From Sandarakinorhabdus sp. (GTDB taxonomy: Bacteria; Pseudomonadota; Alphaproteobacteria; Sphingomonadales; Sphingomonadaceae), in the NCBI GenBank assembly GCA_025458465.1, contig JALOSK010000058.1:1-9805 (forward strand): a stretch of DNA of 9,805 nt, given 5' to 3'. Position numbers and translations under genes: made by a program. Of the stretch, positions 6,269-9,805 are shown piece by piece. The stretch's first letter is position 1. Each line of letters begins with the position of its first letter. The notes under the pieces were generated by a model. The model searched no databases. It was not told where the DNA came from and saw only the letters and a program-made list of their open reading frames with translations.

Positions 6269-7233
6269 CAAGTTTTGGCGTCATCGGGGCCGGCGCGTGG
6301 GGCACGGCACTGGCCAGCACATTGGCCGGCAATGGCCCCGTCACGCTGTGGGCGCGCGAGGCCGAGGTGGTGCAGGCCATCAACGAAACCCGCGAAAACC
6401 CGCTGTTCCTGGCCGGCATCACGCTGCCCGCCGGTATCACCGCCACCACCGAACTGGCCGACATGGCGGCGTGTGACATCATCCTGCTGGTGGTGCCGGC
6501 CCAGCATTTGCGATCCGTGCTGGCCAGCGCGGCCATCCCCGCCGCGACGCCGCTGGTGCTGTGCGCCAAGGGGATCGAGGCCGGCAGCCACGCCCTTATG
6601 GTGGAAGTGGCGCGCGCGATTGTGCCCAACCCCATCGCCGTGCTTTCCGGCCCCAGTTTCGCCGCCGAAGTGGCGCGCGGGCTGCCCTGCGCGATCACGC
6701 TGGCCTGCGCCAACACAGCGCTGGGCGAACGGCTGGTGGCCGCCATGGCCCGCCCCACCTTCCGGCTCTACCAGTCCGACGATGTGGTGGGTGCAGAGAT
6801 CGGCGGCGCGGTGAAGAATGTGCTCGCCATCGCCTGCGGGGTGGTGGAGGGCGCCGGGCTGGGCCTCAACGCCCGCGCCGCGCTGATCGCGCGCGGCTTT
6901 GCCGAGATGACGCGCTTTGGCATTGCGCGCGGCGCCCGCGCCGAAACGCTGGCCGGACTGTCGGGCCTGGGCGATCTCGTCCTCACCTGCAGTTCCGAAA
7001 ACAGCCGCAACTTCCGGCTGGGCGTCGGCCTGGGCCAGGGCCGCCCGCTGGCCGATCTTCTCGCCGGCCCGGCGGTGGCCGAAGGCGCCGCCACGGCACC
7101 CGTGCTGGTGGAAGCCGCCCGCGCCGCCGGCGTGGAGATGCCGATATCCGAAGCCGTCGCCGCCCTGCTGGCCGGTGCCCCGGTGGGCGAGACGATCAAG
7201 GCTTTGCTGGCAAGGCCGTTGAAGGCGGAGTAG
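6265..7233 (+). CDS. gpsA: Glycerol-3-phosphate dehydrogenase [NAD(P)+]
   Basis: GpsA reduces dihydroxyacetone phosphate to sn-glycerol 3-phosphate, the backbone for phospholipids, in the cytosol. The 322-residue protein starts at GTG with [13 protein letters not shown] (5-17), the N-terminal dinucleotide-binding GxGxxG motif at 8-13. It continues with [13 protein letters not shown] (127-139), [13 protein letters not shown] (180-192) with catalytic Lys 184, [12 protein letters not shown] (231-242) and the phosphate-binding NSRN (246-249). Length and motifs are complete. It is the second gene of the tsaD-gpsA pair. Its last 38 bases are overlapped on the opposite strand by the end of the membrane-protein gene, and a perfect hairpin lies 18 bases past its TAG. 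Confidence 0.97.
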   Translation: MTSFGVIGAGAWGTALASTLAGNGPVTLWAREAEVVQAINETRENPLFLAGITLPAGITATTELADMAACDIILLVVPAQHLRSVLASAAIPAATPLVLCAKGIEAGSHALMVEVARAIVPNPIAVLSGPSFAAEVARGLPCAITLACANTALGERLVAAMARPTFRLYQSDDVVGAEIGGAVKNVLAIACGVVEGAGLGLNARAALIARGFAEMTRFGIARGARAETLAGLSGLGDLVLTCSSENSRNFRLGVGLGQGRPLADLLAGPAVAEGAATAPVLVEAARAAGVEMPISEAVAALLAGAPVGETIKALLARPLKAE

Positions 7234-8158
7234 CCGGCGATTCAGGTTCCACTGGTATCGCCAGATACCAGGAGGGCGGCGCTTCGACATTTCGGTCAGG
7301 CTTGCGCGTCACCTGCCCTGCACGACCCAGGATCAGCAGCAGGGTGCGCACTTCGGTTTGCCAGGCAATGTCGGCATTCTGAACGAAAACGGTGATGCGC
7401 AGGCGATTGTTCGACAGTGGATATTCGCGCTCCAGACCAACCTGAAGGTCGGGCTTCAAGCAGATACTCTGCGCGAAAAAGAGGTGGTCCCCGGTCTCAC
7501 GGACAGTGCCATGGATGGACCATCCGTTGCCATTGGCCTGGCTGGACAAGGTTCCCGCCAGTGCCTTGAGCTGCTCCTCGGGCACACGCAGATAGAAGTC
7601 AGCCACCGGGACGGCCGACCGCGGGGACTCGAAACACTCCAGCGCTATGGATCGCTGTCCATCCCGCGGGATCGTGGCGATGACAGAGGCCGCCGCCAGC
7701 AGCGGCAGTGCATCGCGCCAATGCGGCCGGGCGGGATTGCGGCTGTTGTTGAATAGATCGGCAGGAACCAATGCGCGCACCAGAAGTGCGCTTGTCACAC
7801 CCAAGCCAACGAAGAACAGGAACAGCACACCCGAAGTGGCGAATTTCCCCACGCCGTTCTGAGAACCCAGGTTGGCAAGCGCAACAAAGCCCCCCAGCAG
7901 CAGACCGGGCATCAAGCCCGTCAGGACGGCCGTCCGCCACCGGCCAAATCGCGAGCCGGCCAGCATATAGGGCACCGCACCGAAAAGGATGAGGCCGCCG
8001 AGGACGAATGCACCGGCCTCCCGCAGCAGGGGCGGCTGGCCAACGGCTGGCCAACGCGCAAAGACGAGAACCAGCAACAAAGTCAGAATGTTCGCGGCGC
8101 CGACGAAGGCTGCCGCCTGCACGAAAAAACTCCAGAGGCGCCAGGCTGGCGAACCCAT
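7196..8158 (-). CDS. Unrecognised polytopic membrane protein with a predicted periplasmic C-terminal domain
   Basis: I do not recognise this 320-residue protein. Hydrophobic segments lie at about 11-33, 48-67, 78-97, 107-130 and 149-163; the last is short. Arg-rich loops at 70-75 (RFGRWR) and 140-148 fit an N-in topology, placing residues 164-320 in the periplasm. That domain alternates hydrophobic and polar residues like a beta-rich fold. It has two cysteines (175 and 233) that could pair, and it ends in a Pro/Ala/Thr/Ser tail. The ATG at 8158 shares a base with the stop of the DUF1674 gene (TGATG), which supports both the start and co-expression. The 3' end runs 38 bases into gpsA on the other strand. 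Base composition is lower in GC than its neighbours (53% in 7381-7440 against 73% in 6901-6960 of gpsA, hand counts), suggesting a later arrival or relaxed constraint. It is probably real; function unknown. Confidence 0.75.
   Translation of the reverse strand: MGSPAWRLWSFFVQAAAFVGAANILTLLLVLVFARWPAVGQPPLLREAGAFVLGGLILFGAVPYMLAGSRFGRWRTAVLTGLMPGLLLGGFVALANLGSQNGVGKFATSGVLFLFFVGLGVTSALLVRALVPADLFNNSRNPARPHWRDALPLLAAASVIATIPRDGQRSIALECFESPRSAVPVADFYLRVPEEQLKALAGTLSSQANGNGWSIHGTVRETGDHLFFAQSICLKPDLQVGLEREYPLSNNRLRITVFVQNADIAWQTEVRTLLLILGRAGQVTRKPDRNVEAPPSWYLAIPVEPESPATPPSTALPAKP
7252..7271. repeat. Perfect 8-bp hairpin downstream of gpsA
   Basis: CTGGTATC (7252-7259) and GATACCAG (7264-7271) are exact inverted repeats around a 4-nt loop, 18 bases past the gpsA stop. 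The hairpin lies inside the 3' coding region of the convergent membrane-protein gene. No T-run follows on either strand, so it is a candidate transcript 3'-end stem for tsaD-gpsA rather than a standard intrinsic terminator. Confidence 0.5.
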
Positions 8159-8160
8159 CA
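8156..8160 (-). other. TGATG stop-start junction between the DUF1674 gene and the membrane-protein gene
   Basis: On the minus strand the DUF1674 TGA (8160-8158) and the membrane-protein ATG (8158-8156) share one base. This is the same geometry as hemC-hemD and implies one mRNA with coupled translation. Confidence 0.75.
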
Positions 8161-8325
8161 GAAATCGACTGCGATGCCGCCCTTTTCCCAGTCGCCGTAG
8201 CGCACCGGGTCGGGCCCCTTGCGGCCGCCAACCTCCTTATCGGTGGGGGGTGCGGGTGGCGCTTCCGGCGCCTTGTCGCGTGGATCGACCTTTGGGTCTG
8301 GCGTGGCGGGTTTGTCCTTGTCCAT
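8158..8325 (-). CDS. DUF1674 protein, succinate dehydrogenase assembly factor 4 (SDHAF4)-like
   Basis: This small 55-residue protein has a Lys/Asp/Pro-rich, probably disordered N-terminus (1-30). It is followed by the compact family signature at residues 33-55: GGRKGPDP, then VRYGDWEKGG, ending in the invariant-looking C-terminal DF. The signature matches DUF1674, whose mitochondrial members (SDHAF4, yeast Sdh8) bind flavinylated SdhA and help assemble complex II; a similar cytoplasmic role here is inferred. The ATG at 8325 is chosen because it gives the usual short acidic/basic N-terminus and leaves a 63-bp divergent gap to the SDR gene. The frame stays open further upstream only as antisense of the SDR. 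Only a weak ribosome site is visible. It is the first gene of a two-gene unit with the membrane protein. Confidence 0.88.
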   Translation of the reverse strand: MDKDKPATPDPKVDPRDKAPEAPPAPPTDKEVGGRKGPDPVRYGDWEKGGIAVDF

Positions 8326-8377
8326 TGCCCAGTGTTGCCACCGGCTGGCGGCTGTTAGCAAGGCGGTGAAGCGAAGC

Positions 8378-8383
8378 AGGGGA
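8378..8383 (+). promoter_or_regulatory. Shine-Dalgarno site of the SDR gene
   Basis: AGGGGA lies 5 nt before the ATG at 8389. It fixes the start of the short-chain dehydrogenase. Confidence 0.7.
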
Positions 8384-8388
8384 ACCGC

Positions 8389-9216
8389 ATGTTCGACAAG
8401 AAGGTGATCGCCATCACGGGCGCCGGCAGCGGCATTGGCCGGGCGCTGGCGCTGGATCTGGCGGGGCGGGGAGCGGTGCTGGCACTGGCGGACAAGGACG
8501 AAGTGGGCCTCGCCGAAACCCGCCGGCTGCTCGGCAACCGGCCGGCCAGCATGACCACGCTCGATGTGACGGACACGGCGGCGCTCAAGGCCTGGGTGGA
8601 TGGCGCTGTGGCCGAATGGGGGCGGCTGGACGGCATCATCAACAATGCCGGGCTGTCGGTGGTGGCGCCCTTTGCCGAGTGCCCGGCAGAGGATTTCGAT
8701 CGGGTGATGGCGGTGAACTTCACCGGCGTGGTGGAAGGCTGCCGCGCGGCACTGCCGCACGTGAAGGCCAGCGCCGCCAGGGATGGCGTGGGCTGGATCG
8801 TGAATGTCTCATCCGTGTTCGGCATGATGGGATACCCCACCCAAAGCGCCTACAATGCCAGCAAATATGCCGTGCGCGGGCTGACCGAAGCGCTGGCCAT
8901 CGAACTGGCGATCACCGATCCCAATGTGGCGGTGATCCGCGTCCACCCCGGTGGCATCAAGACCAACGTGGCGCGCAATTCCAAGCGCATCGCCTTGCTG
9001 CCCGGGCAGGATCCGAACACCGATTTCGCTGCCGAGTTCGAGAAGAACGCGCCGACCACGCCCGAACAGGCCGCCGCCACCATCATTCGCGGCATGGAAC
9101 GCCGTTCGCCGCGCGTGCTGATCGGGCCGGATGCGCGGTTCATCGACTGGATGGTGCGATTGTTCCCGGTGTCCCACTTCAAGGTGATCGGCAATTTCCT
9201 GGGGCGCCGGAAATAG
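8389..9216 (+). CDS. Classical short-chain dehydrogenase/reductase (SDR)
   Basis: This 275-residue cytosolic NAD(P)-dependent oxidoreductase has a complete classical SDR core: the cofactor motif TGAGSGIG at 10-17, LDVTD at 58-62 (adenine-ring contact), NNAG at 85-88, the active-site Asn at 110, Ser 142 in NVSS, and the YNASK pair Tyr 155/Lys 159, followed by HPGGIKT (186-192). Asp 35 at the end of the second strand (ALADKD) suggests a preference for NAD+ over NADP+, by general SDR rules. The C-terminal 60 residues, with the DWMVRLFPVSHF segment, are the substrate-specific part and do not tell me the substrate. The gene has a strong ribosome site, diverges from the DUF1674 gene, and lies 46 bp upstream of rsmB on the same strand, so the two may be co-transcribed. 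Confidence 0.93.
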   Translation: MFDKKVIAITGAGSGIGRALALDLAGRGAVLALADKDEVGLAETRRLLGNRPASMTTLDVTDTAALKAWVDGAVAEWGRLDGIINNAGLSVVAPFAECPAEDFDRVMAVNFTGVVEGCRAALPHVKASAARDGVGWIVNVSSVFGMMGYPTQSAYNASKYAVRGLTEALAIELAITDPNVAVIRVHPGGIKTNVARNSKRIALLPGQDPNTDFAAEFEKNAPTTPEQAAATIIRGMERRSPRVLIGPDARFIDWMVRLFPVSHFKVIGNFLGRRK

Positions 9217-9249
9217 CGGCCGGACTCGCCAAGCCGGCGATAATCCGCC

Positions 9250-9254
9250 AAGGG
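9250..9254 (+). promoter_or_regulatory. Shine-Dalgarno site of rsmB
   Basis: AAGGG lies 8 nt before the ATG at 9263, supporting that start. Confidence 0.55.
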
Positions 9255-9262
9255 CTGCGGCC

Positions 9263-9805
9263 ATGAACCGCCGGCCCTTCAAACCCACCCCCGTGCAAGC
9301 CACCGAGGGCGTGCCCGCCCGCAAGGCGGCGCTGCGCATCCTGCAATCGGTGCTGGATCGCGGCGTGCCCTTCGATGTCGCTGCCGGCGCTGCCGATGAG
9401 CTGGCGCTGGCACAGGATCGCGGCCTCGCCCGCCTGCTGGCGCTGACGGCGCTGCGCTGGCTGCCGGAACTTGATGCGCTGATCGACAGCGCCACCCAGC
9501 GGCCATTGCCCGACGATGCCCGCGCCCGCCACGTGCTGCGCCTGGCGCTGGCCGGCTGGCTGAAGCTCAACACGCCGCCGCACGCCGTGGTGGCCACCGC
9601 GCTGCCGCTGGTGGAAGGCGGGCCGCGCCGGCTGGTGCATGGCGTGCTGGGCAGCCTGATGCGTCGCCCAGCCACTTTGCCCGCGCACCCAAGCCTGCCC
9701 GCTCCCTTCGACATCCAGTGGGCGCGTGACTGGGGTGCAGCGGCAGCCGAAGCCGCCAGCGCGCAATTGGCCGAGGAACCGGCGACCGATCTCACGCTGA
9801 AAAAC
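9263..9805 (+). CDS. rsmB: 16S rRNA (cytosine-5) methyltransferase RsmB/Sun family, 5' part (cut by window)
   Basis: Exactly 181 codons are present and the frame runs off the right edge; family members have about 400-430 residues. The visible part is the NusB-like RNA-binding helical domain. After a basic leader, ARKAALRILQSVLDRGVPFD (19-38) is its first helix; the RGLARLLALTALRW helix follows (53-66); then RHVLRLALAGWLKL (89-102) and RLVHGVLGSLMRRP (123-136), the counterpart of the family's FVNAVLR helix. The window ends at TDLTLKN, where the linker into the SAM-dependent methyltransferase domain starts, so the SAM site and catalytic cysteines are not seen. RsmB methylates C967 of 16S rRNA in E. 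coli; alphaproteobacterial members of this family may differ in target. Confidence 0.88.
   Translation, partial: MNRRPFKPTPVQATEGVPARKAALRILQSVLDRGVPFDVAAGAADELALAQDRGLARLLALTALRWLPELDALIDSATQRPLPDDARARHVLRLALAGWLKLNTPPHAVVATALPLVEGGPRRLVHGVLGSLMRRPATLPAHPSLPAPFDIQWARDWGAAAAEAASAQLAEEPATDLTLKN

Noticed and set aside
5141..6271. 376-residue minus-strand frame opposite tsaD
   Set aside because: His/Gly/Arg-rich antisense of a textbook TsaD; no motif of its own.
5674..7290. 538-residue minus-strand frame opposite tsaD-gpsA
   Set aside because: Antisense of two conserved genes, low complexity, no ribosome site or family signature.
8335..8361. Possible promoter TTGCCA...TAGCAA before the SDR gene
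   Set aside because: The spacing is 15 nt and the -10 match is poor, so I do not call it.
8326..8760. N-terminal extension of the DUF1674 frame
   Set aside because: It is antisense to the SDR gene and not part of the family; DUF1674 proteins are short, and the ATG at 8325 gives a normal length.
9219..9238. GCCGG/CCGGC inverted repeat between the SDR gene and rsmB
   Set aside because: Only 5 bp with a 10-nt loop and no T-run, which is expected by chance at this GC content.

Overview
The window is a gene-dense, GC-rich stretch of alphaproteobacterial chromosome, most likely from the Sphingomonadales; the genus cannot be told from the sequence. This rests on the protein families and their order. 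hemC, hemD and a mitofilin-like (alpha-Mic60) gene run divergently from tsaD-gpsA, an arrangement I know as alphaproteobacterial. A DUF1674 (SDHAF4-like) gene lies near rsmB, which also fits. I found no tRNA, rRNA, CRISPR array, insertion sequence or phage gene, and no gene-free stretch longer than about 75 bases.

Layout. (1) 1-2018, minus strand: a glyoxylate/hydroxypyruvate reductase-like D-2-hydroxyacid dehydrogenase, then, after a GC-rich hairpin, a zinc-less MDR-family oxidoreductase that runs off the left edge. (2) 2067-2594, plus: a secreted SH3-like protein, divergent from the dehydrogenase. (3) 2591-5144, minus: hemC-hemD-mitofilin, a tightly coupled haem/membrane-architecture operon whose last stop codon overlaps that of the SH3 gene. 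(4) 5201-7233, plus: tsaD-gpsA, overlapping by GTGA, covering tRNA t6A modification and glycerol-3-phosphate synthesis. (5) 7196-8325, minus: a short DUF1674 succinate dehydrogenase assembly-factor-like gene, coupled through TGATG to an unrecognised polytopic membrane protein that is visibly less GC-rich and runs 38 bases into the 3' end of gpsA. (6) 8389-9805, plus: a classical short-chain dehydrogenase, then rsmB, cut by the right edge after its NusB-like domain.

How the genes work together. HemC and HemD make consecutive tetrapyrrole intermediates. The mitofilin-like protein is a probable inner-membrane shaper. TsaD and GpsA are housekeeping enzymes of translation and phospholipid synthesis. 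The two dehydrogenases on the left and the SDR on the right have no clear pathway link to the rest. Most of the window is ordinary core genome. The part least explained by known families is the membrane protein at 7196-8158: five predicted membrane spans, a predicted periplasmic domain with two cysteines, lower GC, and physical coupling to a respiratory-complex assembly factor. I see no complete new multi-gene system.
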